NCBI RefSeq assembly: GCF_007992715.1
Contig: NZ_BKAU01000001.1
Span: 1,178,001-1,242,000, forward strand
Length of the DNA stretch: 64,000 nt
Direction: 5' to 3'
Origin: Chitinophaga cymbidii
GTDB taxonomy: Bacteria > Bacteroidota > Bacteroidia > Chitinophagales > Chitinophagaceae
A program made the translations under genes and the position numbers. This document shows positions 7,556 through 16,621 of the stretch, piece after piece. How positions within the stretch are numbered: the first letter of the stretch is position 1; every line of letters starts with the position of its first letter. A model generated the notes under the pieces. It saw only the letters and a list, made by a program, of their open reading frames with translations, did not search any database and was not told where the DNA came from.

Positions 7556-10500
7556 ATGTACAAAAAATTCACTGAATTGTTTTTCAGGTGGGATACGTAT
7601 GCGCTTGCCAGATTATTCCTAAAAATGAAACTGATATTCTTCTTATTAACTGTCACGTTTTTACAGGTAAGGGCTGAAAGTTACGCGCAGAAAGTAACGA
7701 TATCTGTAGATAACGCCCCTTTGTCCGAAGTGATCGCCAAGCTCCGGAAGCAAACCAGCTTTGACTTTCTCTATAACAACGCCACCCTGAAAAACGCCAG
7801 GCCGATCACCATCCACGCGAAAGACATGCACATCATGCGGCTGCTGGACAGTTGCTTCAAAGACCAGCCATTTGAATACAAGGTCAGGAACAATACCATC
7901 CTGATCGTGGAGAAGTTTGTGACAAGAGAATTTCCGCTTGCGGTGGCCGCAACACAACGGCAATCATTGAAAGGTGTGGTGAAAGATACCGCCACCGGGG
8001 AACCGCTGATCGGTGTTTCCGTAGGCGTGGAAGGCACTTCCACGGGCGCCAGCACGGATGCGGACGGCGCTTTCTCGCTGAACCTGCCGGGACCATCGGC
8101 CATACTGGTGGTATCCTACATCGGGTACGAAACGAAAAGGATCGCAGTATCCGGCCAGACATCCATTGAAATACTCCTGAAGAAAGCCAATACAAAACTC
8201 GATGAAGTGATCGTAGTGGGCTATGGCACGCGCGCCAAAGGCGCGGTGACCGGCGCGATCTCTTCCGTGAAATCGGAAGTCTTCGAGAACCGCCCGCTGA
8301 ACAACAGCTACGATGCGCTGCAGGGCGCCATGCCCGGCGTTACCATCACCCGCGCCAGCGGGCAGCCCGGCAACCAGGGATATACCCTGCAAACACGCGG
8401 CTACTCATCCATCAACGGCAACGCCCCGCTGGTCATGATCGATGGCGTTCCCGGCGACCTGAACGTGATCAATCCCGGCGACGTTGCGGAGATCACCGTG
8501 CTGAAAGACGCCGCCGCTTCCATTTACGGCGCGAGAGCGGCGGACGGCGTGATCCTCGTCACCACCAAAAAAGGCCGGAAAGGCCCGCCTACCGTAACAT
8601 ACACGCTCAACTACGGCATCAAAAAACCAACTTATCTGCGGAAGGTCACCAACACGCTTCAGTTTGCGGAAATGATGGATGAAGGATTGCGCACAGTCGG
8701 ACAAGCCGGCTTCCACGATTCCGTTTTTCAGAAGATCAAGGCCAACGCGCCGGTAGACCTGAACGGCGGATGGAACTACGGCGTTACCAACTATCCCGGC
8801 TTCTACGGGTATACGGACTGGAACAAAGAGATCTACAAAAGCGCCAGCCAGCAGATTCATAATATTTCCGTATCCGGCGGCGGCGATTATAACAGCTATC
8901 TTTTCTCGCTCGGCTACAACCGCGATAACGGCATCCTGCGTTTCGGGGAAAATAATATGGACCGCTATAACATGCGGCTGAATTACGATTTCAGGCTGCT
9001 GGAAGGATTGACAGTGGAAACCCGCACCAGCTTTGAGAACCAGGTCACGCGCGAGCCCAGCAACCTCAGCAACGCGCTGACCAATGTTCCGCGGCAGTTC
9101 CCTTATCAGCCGGTATTCAATCCCCAAGGCCAGTTCTACGGATACCAGGGATATGAAAACCCCGCACAGACGCTCGCGGAAACAGGTAACCGGAACATCA
9201 ATTATTCAAGGTTCACCACCAACCTGAAGATCGACTATACCGTGCTGGAAGGATTGAAGCTGACGGGGCAGGCCGCTGTAAAACTGGATTACTACAACGA
9301 TCACGCGAACTACCGCACCTTCACACGGTGGAACTATGCCGGCGGCGTGCAGGACGTAAGACAGAATCCCAACTCCGCGTACTACCGGAATACAAAGAGC
9401 CTGAACAAATTATACCAGGTATATTTCGATTACACCAAACGGTTCGGGCCGGACCACGGCATCAACCTCATGGGCGGCACCTCCCTGGAACAAAACAATT
9501 CCTCCGGCCAGACAACGTGGGGATACAACTTCCTGAGCAACGACATCTTCACGCTTAACCTGGCGGACCGTACCAAAACAGCGTATGCGAACTTCACCGG
9601 CAGCCTCGCCAATTCCGCGCTGGCCTCCTACTTCGGCCGGTTCAGCTATGACTATAAAGAAAAGATCATCCTCGATGTTTCCGCGCGGATAGACGGCAGC
9701 TCCAAATTTGCACCGCATAAACGCTGGAGCGCCGCATTCCCTTCCGCAGCGCTGGCCTACAACCTCTCGCGCGAACCGTTCATCGAATCCACACAACTAT
9801 TTGATCTGCTGAAGCTGCGGGCTTCATGGGGAAAAATGGGCAACCAGGAAATTCCTTCCCTCGGCCTGTTCGACTACATCCCGCTGGTATCCATCGGCGG
9901 CAACTACCCCATCGGATCACCCAATGCCGGCCTCACCGGTGCGAACTCAAACCCTGCTTCGGCGGACAGAACATGGGAAACGGTGGAAAACCGCAACATC
10001 GGTATCGACGTGGCCGTGCTGCAATCGCGCCTCTCGTTCTCCTTTGATTATTTTAACAAGATCAATGACGACATGCTGGTGGCAGTGGCCGTACCAGCCA
10101 CCTACGGCGGCACAGCACCTACTTCCAACCAGGGCAAGCTCAACACCCGCGGCTTCGAAGCGTCGCTTACCTGGAAAGACCAGGTCAATGACTTCCGCTA
10201 TTCCGTCAACCTCCAGCTGAGCGACAGCAAGACGAAGCTCGTGGAGCTGAAGAACAGCGACAACTACTCCGAAGGGCTCAACTTCGTGCGGCAGGGATAT
10301 TCCATCTATTCCTACTTTGGATATGAATACGCCGGCATCATCAGAACACAAAAAGAACTGGACGAATACAAAAAGCTGGAAAACATCCCCGCCAGGATCG
10401 GCATCGGCGATGTGATGTATAAAGACCTGGACGGTGACGGCAAGCTGACCGCCTTCGGTGACAAGACCAAAGGTCTTGCCGGTGACATGAAATACCTCGG

Positions 10501-11011
10501 CAACCTCCTTCCGCGTTATACCTTTTCTTCGAACATCAACATCGGCTGGAAAAACCTGGACCTGACCATATTCCTGCAAGGCGTAGGCAAACGCAACATT
10601 CAGTATGGCGGCAACATCAGCACGCCCAACACTTTCTTCTGGCCTTCACTCGAATATTATTACAACAACACCTGGAGCCCCGAAAGGCCGGACGCGAAAT
10701 ATCCGCGCTACATTCCCGGCAACCTCGGATATGATGATATCAGGAACTACAATTACCGCACCTCCGCGCTCACCATGCAGAACATGGCTTATCTGCGCTT
10801 CAAGGTGATCACGCTGGGATACGACCTCCCGCGGGAAGTAGCGCGGAAGATCAGGATGAAGAGCGCAAGGGTATACCTCAGCGGGCAGGACCTGTTCACC
10901 ATCTCCCGGGGTACGCTCGGGAACAACTTTGACCCGGAAGACGGTTTCCGGAACGAAGGGACCTATCCTTTCACCAAGATCTACGCTGTGGGCCTGAATG
11001 TTAAATTTTAA
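7556..11011 (+). CDS. SusC/RagA-type TonB-linked outer-membrane receptor
   Basis: 1151 residues from ATG 7556; the frame opens at 7388 but the added stretch runs through the intergenic hairpin. A hydrophobic export segment is at ~24-44. Residues ~48-113 form the STN module (VTISVDNAPLSEVIAKLRKQTSFDFLYNN). Residues ~128-205 form a CarboxypepD_reg-like sandwich (LKGVVKDTATGEPLIGVSVGVEG). The SusC signature LDEVIVVGYGTRAKGAVTGAISSV begins the plug, which contains NPGDVAEITVLKDAAASIYGARAADGVILVTTKKG. The remainder is a 22-strand-type barrel ending in FTKIYAVGLNVKF. The STN module marks it as a signalling receptor able to contact FecR. It imports an oligomeric nutrient with its SusD lid; the neighbouring deacetylase-like protein suggests a glycan ligand (inference). 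Confidence 0.95.
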   Translation: MYKKFTELFFRWDTYALARLFLKMKLIFFLLTVTFLQVRAESYAQKVTISVDNAPLSEVIAKLRKQTSFDFLYNNATLKNARPITIHAKDMHIMRLLDSCFKDQPFEYKVRNNTILIVEKFVTREFPLAVAATQRQSLKGVVKDTATGEPLIGVSVGVEGTSTGASTDADGAFSLNLPGPSAILVVSYIGYETKRIAVSGQTSIEILLKKANTKLDEVIVVGYGTRAKGAVTGAISSVKSEVFENRPLNNSYDALQGAMPGVTITRASGQPGNQGYTLQTRGYSSINGNAPLVMIDGVPGDLNVINPGDVAEITVLKDAAASIYGARAADGVILVTTKKGRKGPPTVTYTLNYGIKKPTYLRKVTNTLQFAEMMDEGLRTVGQAGFHDSVFQKIKANAPVDLNGGWNYGVTNYPGFYGYTDWNKEIYKSASQQIHNISVSGGGDYNSYLFSLGYNRDNGILRFGENNMDRYNMRLNYDFRLLEGLTVETRTSFENQVTREPSNLSNALTNVPRQFPYQPVFNPQGQFYGYQGYENPAQTLAETGNRNINYSRFTTNLKIDYTVLEGLKLTGQAAVKLDYYNDHANYRTFTRWNYAGGVQDVRQNPNSAYYRNTKSLNKLYQVYFDYTKRFGPDHGINLMGGTSLEQNNSSGQTTWGYNFLSNDIFTLNLADRTKTAYANFTGSLANSALASYFGRFSYDYKEKIILDVSARIDGSSKFAPHKRWSAAFPSAALAYNLSREPFIESTQLFDLLKLRASWGKMGNQEIPSLGLFDYIPLVSIGGNYPIGSPNAGLTGANSNPASADRTWETVENRNIGIDVAVLQSRLSFSFDYFNKINDDMLVAVAVPATYGGTAPTSNQGKLNTRGFEASLTWKDQVNDFRYSVNLQLSDSKTKLVELKNSDNYSEGLNFVRQGYSIYSYFGYEYAGIIRTQKELDEYKKLENIPARIGIGDVMYKDLDGDGKLTAFGDKTKGLAGDMKYLGNLLPRYTFSSNINIGWKNLDLTIFLQGVGKRNIQYGGNISTPNTFFWPSLEYYYNNTWSPERPDAKYPRYIPGNLGYDDIRNYNYRTSALTMQNMAYLRFKVITLGYDLPREVARKIRMKSARVYLSGQDLFTISRGTLGNNFDPEDGFRNEGTYPFTKIYAVGLNVKF

Positions 11012-11020
11012 TTCAAACAC

Positions 11021-12718
11021 ATGAAACTGACAAATCTTATCCATCATAAAAACGTGCGCAGATCGCTGGCGCTATGCCTTGCACTGCTTGCATATACCGG
11101 CTGCCAGCGGGAGCTGGACCTTGTTTCCGAAGACAACATCACTGATGCGATCTTCTGGAAAACACCGAATGATTTCAAGCTGGGCGCGAATAATCTTTAT
11201 AACGGGCTGGACCGGTTCGGGTTTGAGGATACGGAGTCCGATATTGCTTTCAACGCCCCGAACTCCGTGAGCAACGGCACTTACCAGCCAACGGAAACTT
11301 CCGGCCAGTGGACGGACAGCTACAACAACATCCGCTCCGCCAACAACGTGATCGAAAAAGGCGCCGGCAATACGGATGCGCTGATCAAACGGTATGTGGC
11401 GGAAGCCCGCTTCTTCCGGGCATGGTATTACTACAAACTGATGCGTGTGTTCGGCGGCGTACCGCTGATCACCAAAGTGCTCAACACCGGCGATCCCGAG
11501 CTTTTCACGCCCCGCTCCACCCGCACCGAAACCGTGGATTTCATCCTGCAGGACCTCGCGGATGCCAGTGTGGATTTGCCGCAGCAGGGAGAGCTGGAAG
11601 CCGGCGACATTGGCCGCATTACCCGTGGCGCGGCGCTGGCGCTCACGGCCAGGATAGCTTTGTTTGAAGGCACCTGGCAGAAATTCCACGGAGAAGCCAA
11701 CGCCAACAAATACCTGGACGCCGCGATCACCGCCGCCAACACCGTGATGAACAGCGGGCAATACGGCCTGTATACCGGCAGCGGCGCGCAAAGCTACCGC
11801 TACCTCTTCCTGGAGCCCGGCGACGATTCCCGCGAATCCATCCTGGACCGGCGCTACGCCCGCAACATTCTCGGGCACGACATGCCTTATGCATATGATC
11901 AGTCCGGCTACAACCCCACGCGCAAGCTGGCGGACATGTACCTGGACAATACCGGGCTGCCCATCACGCACGCCGGCAGCGTGTTCCAGGGATATGCCAC
12001 CTTTTCGTCGGAGTTCGTGGACAGGGACCCGCGCATGACCATGACCATGATCATCCCCGGCACGCTCACAAATCGTGTATTCAACCCCGTTACCAAGGTG
12101 GCGAACTGGCCGGACAAGCCGCAGCGCAACTTCAACACCGGCTACATCCTGTACAAGTACATGTCCGAAGACCCGGTAGCCAACAACTCCGGCCGCATGG
12201 GCGATGCCAGCCTTTTTGATTTCGACCGGCACCTGATCCGCTACGCGGAGATACTGCTGATATTTGCCGAAGCCACTTACGAAAGAACAGGCGCCATCGC
12301 GGACGCAGACCTGAACAGGTCCATCAACATCATACGCGACCGCGTGAACATGCCCCACCTGACCAACACGTTTGTGAATACCAATGGTCTGAACATGCGC
12401 GAGGAGATCCGGCGGGAAAGGACCATAGAACTGGCGCTGGAAGGGTTCCGGTATGATGACCTGCGCCGCTGGAAAACAGCGGAAACAGTATTACCGCAGG
12501 ATGTGAAAGGCATCAAGATAAAAGGAACAGACTGGGAAACAAGAGCGCCGTACAACGATCCCGTATATCAGAACAGGGTAGATGCCAACGGCTTCCTCAT
12601 CGCGGAATCCAACCGGATGTTCGATCCCGCCAAACATTACTGGCAGCCGCTGCCCACAAAAGAAGTGGCGTTTTACCTGGCGAGCGGATATTCGCTGCCG
12701 CAAAACCCGGAATGGTAA
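11021..12718 (+). CDS. SusD/RagB family nutrient-binding outer-membrane lipoprotein
   Basis: 565 residues, 9 bp after susC. Lipobox YTGC with Cys28. Typical SusD features: LDLVSEDNITDAIFWKTPNDFKLGANNLYNGL near the start, helical TPR-like part (YVAEARFFRAWYYYKLMRVFGGVPLITKVL), and the C-terminal RagB segment with RYAEILLIFAEATYE, NIIRDRVNMPHL, MREEIRRERTIELALEGFRYDDLRRWKTAE, ending in QNPEW. It acts as the hinged lid over the SusC barrel and binds the substrate. Its TAA overlaps, in another register, a short in-frame extension of the next gene. Confidence 0.95.
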   Translation: MKLTNLIHHKNVRRSLALCLALLAYTGCQRELDLVSEDNITDAIFWKTPNDFKLGANNLYNGLDRFGFEDTESDIAFNAPNSVSNGTYQPTETSGQWTDSYNNIRSANNVIEKGAGNTDALIKRYVAEARFFRAWYYYKLMRVFGGVPLITKVLNTGDPELFTPRSTRTETVDFILQDLADASVDLPQQGELEAGDIGRITRGAALALTARIALFEGTWQKFHGEANANKYLDAAITAANTVMNSGQYGLYTGSGAQSYRYLFLEPGDDSRESILDRRYARNILGHDMPYAYDQSGYNPTRKLADMYLDNTGLPITHAGSVFQGYATFSSEFVDRDPRMTMTMIIPGTLTNRVFNPVTKVANWPDKPQRNFNTGYILYKYMSEDPVANNSGRMGDASLFDFDRHLIRYAEILLIFAEATYERTGAIADADLNRSINIIRDRVNMPHLTNTFVNTNGLNMREEIRRERTIELALEGFRYDDLRRWKTAETVLPQDVKGIKIKGTDWETRAPYNDPVYQNRVDANGFLIAESNRMFDPAKHYWQPLPTKEVAFYLASGYSLPQNPEW

Positions 12719-12750
12719 TTCCATCGACCAGAAACAACAAGCAAAAACAT

Positions 12751-14457
12751 ATGAATAGACGAGTAAGAAGCACTGTACAGGCAGGAAGAATGGTTACGGG
12801 GATCATGTGCATGATGATGCTTTTCCCCTTCACCGGGAAAACCGCGCTCCGCATTGCTGCCGGGAAAGCCGGCGACGGCCCGAAGATCGTGAACATCGTG
12901 AACTTCATCCGCCTGCTGGAACCGCGTGATGAAAAGATCACGCAGGATGTGCTGTACCAGACCGTTGTGAAGCAAACGGAGATCATGCAGCAATATGATC
13001 TCGGCGGTACGTTCCTCCTGCAATATGACGCGCTGATGGACACCCGGTATCAGCAGTTGCTGAAAAGCCTGCCGCGTGAAAAATATGAAATAGGCGCCTG
13101 GTGGGAACTGCCGCAGCCGCTGGTGGAAAAAGCGGGATTCAGATGGAGAGGGCGCTATCCCTGGGACTGGCATGCGGACGTGGGGTTTTCCACCGGCTAT
13201 ACACCGGAGGAACGCGAAAAGCTGGTGGACGTTTACATGGCGGATTTCAAGGCGGTATTCGGCTATTACCCGCGCTCCGTGGCTTCCTGGTTCATAGACG
13301 CGCACACGCTGAACTATATGTACGATAAATACGGCATTGTGGCGTCCGCCAACTGTAAAGATCAATATGGCACAGATGGCTACACCTTGTGGGGCGGCTA
13401 CTGGAACCAGGCGTACTATCCCAGCAGGATCAATTCCTACATGCCGGCGCAGCATGCAAAAAACCAACTGCCCGTGCCCATCTTCAGGATGCTGGGCAGC
13501 GATCCCATCCGGCAGTACGACCTGCATCTTGGCGCCAGAAGGCAAGGCGTGATCACGCTGGAACCGGTGTATCCGAGAGCAGGCGGCGACTCTACGTGGG
13601 TGCACTGGTTCATGCGGGAATTTGTGGAAGGCGCTTCACTGGCGTTCAACTACACGCAAGCGGGGCAGGAGAACTCCTTCACCTGGAAAGAAATGGAGAA
13701 AGGCTTCCTCATCCAGATGCCGCTGATCGCGCAGCTGCGCAATGAAGGGAAGATCAGGGTGGAAACGCTGGAAGCCTCCGGCAAATGGTTCAAAGAAAAA
13801 TTCCCCGTAACGCCCGCCACCGCGTTCACGGTGAACAACGACCTGCCCGGCAGCGATCTCAAAACGGTATGGTTCAACAGCCGCTTCTACCGGCTCAACC
13901 TCCTCTGGGAAAACGGGCAGCTGCGCATCCGCGACGTGCACCTGTTCGATGAAAAACTTCCATCTATTTACACTACGCAAAAAGCCACTTCCAACGAATG
14001 CGTTTTTCTCACGCTGCCGTTTGTAGACGGTTACCTGTGGAGTAAGAAAGACCACTATGCCGGCATGCGCTTCAAAGCACTGGTGAATGGAAAGGAAGAG
14101 ATCATCCAGGGCGGCGATCCGGTGATCACCGAACCGGCCGCCGGAAAGCTGCATGTATCCTGGCCGTTGAAAAACATCGGTGGAAGTTTTGAAATGGACA
14201 TCACGGAAAAAACGATGAAAGTGCAGCTGAAAGGGAACCGGCAGAAAGTGAACTGGTTCCTGGATATGACAACGGCCGGCAATGCCGCGCTGCCGTTCCG
14301 GAATATCCGGACAGACCGCATCGAATGCGAATCCGAAGGTCTGCCGTATGCCGTGAAAGCGGTGAAAGGAAAATTTTCCGCGCCGGGAGAAGGCATTGTA
14401 TTCAGAGCCTCCCCGCGGTCGAATGTGATATCGCTGGATTTTTCCAATGGTAATTAA
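12751..14457 (+). CDS. Secreted polysaccharide-deacetylase-like (NodB-fold) protein
   Basis: 568 residues from ATG 12751; the frame also contains an ATG at 12712 overlapping the susD stop. A signal peptide is likely (residues ~15-40). The N-terminal two thirds read like a NodB/GH57-type barrel: IVNIVNFIRLLEPRD, GTFLLQYDALMD, EIGAWWELPQPLVE, FGYYPRSVASWFIDAHTLNYMYDKYGI, YGTDGYTLWGGYWNQAYYPSR. The C-terminal ~200 residues are beta-rich. This layout resembles the DUF3863-DUF3864 proteins of Bacteroidota, a name I give with caution. The classical deacetylase D-D and HxxxH metal motifs are not clearly visible, so catalysis is unproven. As third gene of the operon it probably acts on the SusCD substrate or a product of it. 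Confidence 0.6.
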   Translation: MNRRVRSTVQAGRMVTGIMCMMMLFPFTGKTALRIAAGKAGDGPKIVNIVNFIRLLEPRDEKITQDVLYQTVVKQTEIMQQYDLGGTFLLQYDALMDTRYQQLLKSLPREKYEIGAWWELPQPLVEKAGFRWRGRYPWDWHADVGFSTGYTPEEREKLVDVYMADFKAVFGYYPRSVASWFIDAHTLNYMYDKYGIVASANCKDQYGTDGYTLWGGYWNQAYYPSRINSYMPAQHAKNQLPVPIFRMLGSDPIRQYDLHLGARRQGVITLEPVYPRAGGDSTWVHWFMREFVEGASLAFNYTQAGQENSFTWKEMEKGFLIQMPLIAQLRNEGKIRVETLEASGKWFKEKFPVTPATAFTVNNDLPGSDLKTVWFNSRFYRLNLLWENGQLRIRDVHLFDEKLPSIYTTQKATSNECVFLTLPFVDGYLWSKKDHYAGMRFKALVNGKEEIIQGGDPVITEPAAGKLHVSWPLKNIGGSFEMDITEKTMKVQLKGNRQKVNWFLDMTTAGNAALPFRNIRTDRIECESEGLPYAVKAVKGKFSAPGEGIVFRASPRSNVISLDFSNGN

Positions 14458-14520
14458 ACGACCGGAGGAAGACCCGGATTATAAATTAATAATACCCCCG
14501 GGAACGTCCATCCCCGGAAT

Positions 14521-14558
14521 AAAAAAGCCCGGTCAGATCGCTGGCCGGGATTTTTTTT
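14521..14558. terminator. Bidirectional terminator between SusCD operon and convergent sigma gene
   Basis: AAAAAA-GCCCGGTCA-GATCGC-TGGCCGGGA-TTTTTTTT: stem CCCGG-T-CA / TG-G-CCGGG, with an A-run before and T-run after, so it can serve both strands. The last two bases overlap the stop of the minus-strand sigma gene. Confidence 0.8.
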
Positions 14559-15144
14559 ATTGCAGATGCTCGTATAACATGATGATCAGCAGCATGATGC
14601 TCTTTTCATAATACAGCAGGTTGCCCCGCAGTATCCGGAGTGCTTTGCGCATATGCTGCTCCACAGTATTCTCCGAAATCCCCAGCTGCAGGGCGATCTC
14701 CTTATTGGAAAGATGCTTTTGCCGGCTCAGCCTGAATACTTTCCCGCATTGCGGCGGCAGCTTTTCAATTTCCGATTCCAGCTTTTTTTCCAGGTCTCTT
14801 GTTTCTATCTGGAAGTAGGGAGAATTGTCTTCTTCTTCAAAACGCAGGTTGACCTGCTGCACATATTTTTTCTGCACTACATCGCGGCGGTAAGCATCCA
14901 GTATTTTGTTCTTGAGCGTAACGTAAAGGTAGGCGAATAGTGAAGTGATGGTATTGGCGGAATTTTTATTCCGGAGCAGCGTGATGAAAACTTCCTGTAC
15001 GATGTCTTCTGCAATATCCCGCTCCCCGACTTTGCGATAAGCAATGGACAGTAACTGGACAGCGTATCTTTTATAGATCACTTCAAATGCCAGTTCTTCT
15101 CCCTTTTGCCATAAAAGGATCAGTTCTAAATCGCTAAGTTCCAT
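14557..15144 (-). CDS. ECF sigma factor with hydrophobic C-terminal tail
   Basis: 195 residues. Region 2: AFEVIYKRYAVQLLSIAYRKVGERDIAEDIVQEVFITLL; region 4: IEKLPPQCGKVFRLSRQKHLSNKEIALQLGISENTVEQHMRKALRILR. This is the Bacteroidota-specific ECF group linked to FecR/SusCD. After region 4 comes a hydrophobic tail (SIMLLIIMLYEHLQ). It has no FecR next to it; it is convergent with the FecR-SusC-SusD operon that ends at 14457, which itself lacks a sigma gene, so the two may belong together. Its promoter overlaps the terminator of the next gene upstream. Confidence 0.9.
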   Translation of the reverse strand: MELSDLELILLWQKGEELAFEVIYKRYAVQLLSIAYRKVGERDIAEDIVQEVFITLLRNKNSANTITSLFAYLYVTLKNKILDAYRRDVVQKKYVQQVNLRFEEEDNSPYFQIETRDLEKKLESEIEKLPPQCGKVFRLSRQKHLSNKEIALQLGISENTVEQHMRKALRILRGNLLYYEKSIMLLIIMLYEHLQ

Positions 15145-15181
15145 TTATGAATATATAAAAGTACATCGGGAAACACCTCAA

Positions 15182-15216
15182 CAAATATAAAGAACATGCC
15201 GGAACGTATATGCAAA
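15182..15216 (-). promoter_or_regulatory. Promoter of the ECF sigma gene, overlapping a terminator tail
   Basis: On the minus strand: TTTG (15216-15213), 23-nt spacer, TATATTTG (15189-15182). The TTTG is the end of the T-run of the terminator at 15213-15250. Confidence 0.5.
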
Positions 15217-15250
15217 AAAAATTCCGGACCCATCTGCAGGGTCCGGAATT
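15213..15250 (-). terminator. Terminator of the 2H phosphoesterase gene
   Basis: On the minus strand AATTCCGGACCC / GGGTCCGGAATT, a perfect 12-bp stem with a 7-nt loop, followed by a run of seven more T. It starts 21 bp after the stop codon at 15272. Confidence 0.88.
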
Positions 15251-15271
15251 ATTATTTTCCATCGTTCATTC

Positions 15272-16621
15272 TCAGGCGCCGCCCAGTTTGCATTTCTGCA
15301 GTACTTCCCATGATTTGCCGTTGTGGCGGAGGAAGTAAAGGTTGTTCACTTTGAATGAAGCGGTGTATTCCTTGTTCTCGTATTCCGGCCATGCCTTTTC
15401 GAACTGTGCGTCGTCGAGGTCTTTAAAGGCTACGGTTACGTGTGGCGTGAAGCCTGTGCGGGCAAGCATGGTGCTGAAGCCGAATTCCTTCCGGAGGAAG
15501 TTGATCAGCTGGCGGTGCATGGCGCTCATGGTTTCACTTTTCTCCACGTTGATGAACAGCACGCGGTTCTGCTTGTTCGGGAAAGTGCCGAATCCGTTCA
15601 GGGACACTTCAAAAGGCGCCTGTGTTTTGGCAAATTCCGTCAGCTCTTCGCAGAAAGCTCTTTCGAGGCTCGGGTCTGCGGTGAAAGGCACCTGCAGCGT
15701 AATGTGCGGGAGTACTTTCAAAGCGTAGGTAGGACCGTACTGCTCTGCGAAGTCCTGTTTTATTTTGATGATCTCTTTACCTACTTCAGCTGTGGGCAGA
15801 AGGGCGATAAAGTAGATCTTGTTATCCACTTTAGGAGGACGGTTGAAGTTCCGGGGACCGCCCTGGCCACGGCCTTGTCCGCCGCCGCGGTTGAATCCGC
15901 CGCCACCGCCGCCACGGTTGTAGCCACCGCCACCACCGCCGCGATTGTAGCCGCCACCACCGCCACCGCGGTTGTAGCCTCCGCCGCCGCGGTCGTAACC
16001 ACCGCCACCGCGATCATAGCCGCCTCCGCCGCCACGGTCGTATCCACCGCCGCGATCATAGCCGCCACCGCCACGGTTGTAACCACCGCCGCCGCGATCA
16101 TAACCGCCGCCACCGCCACGGTCGTATCCGCCGCCGCGGTCATAGCCGCCACCGCCACGGTTGTAACCACCGCCACCATCACGGTCGCGGTAACCGCCGC
16201 CGCCGTATCCACCGCCGTCGCCACGGTCGCGGTTGTAACCGCCACCATCGCGATCACGATAGCCGCCGCCATCACGGTCACGGTAACCACCTTCATTGCG
16301 GGGAGGATATCCGCCGCCTTCGCGGTTGTAAGTGCCTTCACGGTTGAAGTTGCCATCACCGCCTCTCGGGGTGTAGCCTTCGCCACGGGGAGTGTAACCA
16401 CCTTCCCTGCGGGGCGTGTAGCCTCCTTCTCGCGGTGTGTAACCACCTTCGCCGCGGGGAGTATAGCCGCCTTCGCTACGGGGAGTGAAAGGTCTTTCGC
16501 CGTCTTTGCCAAATTCGGGTTTCTTGAATTCACCTCCTTCCTGGTCTTGGTTGGGTTCTTGTTGATCTCTGTTGTAGCCAGGAGAATACTTTCGGGGGCG
16601 TTCGTTTCTCTCAAAATTCAT
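15272..16621 (-). CDS. 2H phosphoesterase (2'-5' RNA ligase-like) with long Gly/Arg/Tyr-rich N-terminal tail
   Basis: 449 residues. Residues 1-~262 are low complexity: a charged start (NFERNERPRKYSPGYNRDQQEP), then GGYTPR(G/R)E repeats (~residues 45-85), then GGYRDRDGG and many GGGY(D/N)RGGG repeats, ending GGQGRGQGG. From ~268 a compact domain begins (NKIYFIALLPTAEVGKEIIKIK) carrying both H-x-T motifs of the 2H family: HITL (His306, Thr308) and HVTV (His394, Thr396). Such domains act on 2'-5' or cyclic phosphates of RNA. The RGG/YGG tail resembles those of eukaryotic RNA-binding proteins and bacterial RNA helicases or cold-shock-type RNA-binding proteins, so an RNA role is likely. It is monocistronic with its own promoter, ~190-nt leader and terminator. 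The fusion is unusual. Confidence 0.85.
   Translation of the reverse strand: MNFERNERPRKYSPGYNRDQQEPNQDQEGGEFKKPEFGKDGERPFTPRSEGGYTPRGEGGYTPREGGYTPRREGGYTPRGEGYTPRGGDGNFNREGTYNREGGGYPPRNEGGYRDRDGGGYRDRDGGGYNRDRGDGGGYGGGGYRDRDGGGGYNRGGGGYDRGGGYDRGGGGGYDRGGGGYNRGGGGYDRGGGYDRGGGGGYDRGGGGYDRGGGGYNRGGGGGGYNRGGGGGGYNRGGGGGGFNRGGGQGRGQGGPRNFNRPPKVDNKIYFIALLPTAEVGKEIIKIKQDFAEQYGPTYALKVLPHITLQVPFTADPSLERAFCEELTEFAKTQAPFEVSLNGFGTFPNKQNRVLFINVEKSETMSAMHRQLINFLRKEFGFSTMLARTGFTPHVTVAFKDLDDAQFEKAWPEYENKEYTASFKVNNLYFLRHNGKSWEVLQKCKLGGA
15880..16490 (-). repeat. Tandem coding repeats (GGY-x-R) in the 2H protein gene
   Basis: Imperfect repeats of 18-27 bp (plus-strand form: ccgccaccgcc + acggttgtaa / gcgatcatag) encode the Gly/Arg/Tyr tail. 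Near-identical blocks recur, for example at ~16015-16090 and ~16100-16160, the sort of array that changes length by slippage or unequal recombination. It is not a CRISPR array: the units are in one open frame with no unique spacers. Confidence 0.8.

Noticed and set aside
15880..16490. CRISPR-like repeat array
   Set aside because: Repeats are coding, in one frame, with no unique spacers of constant size and no cas genes.
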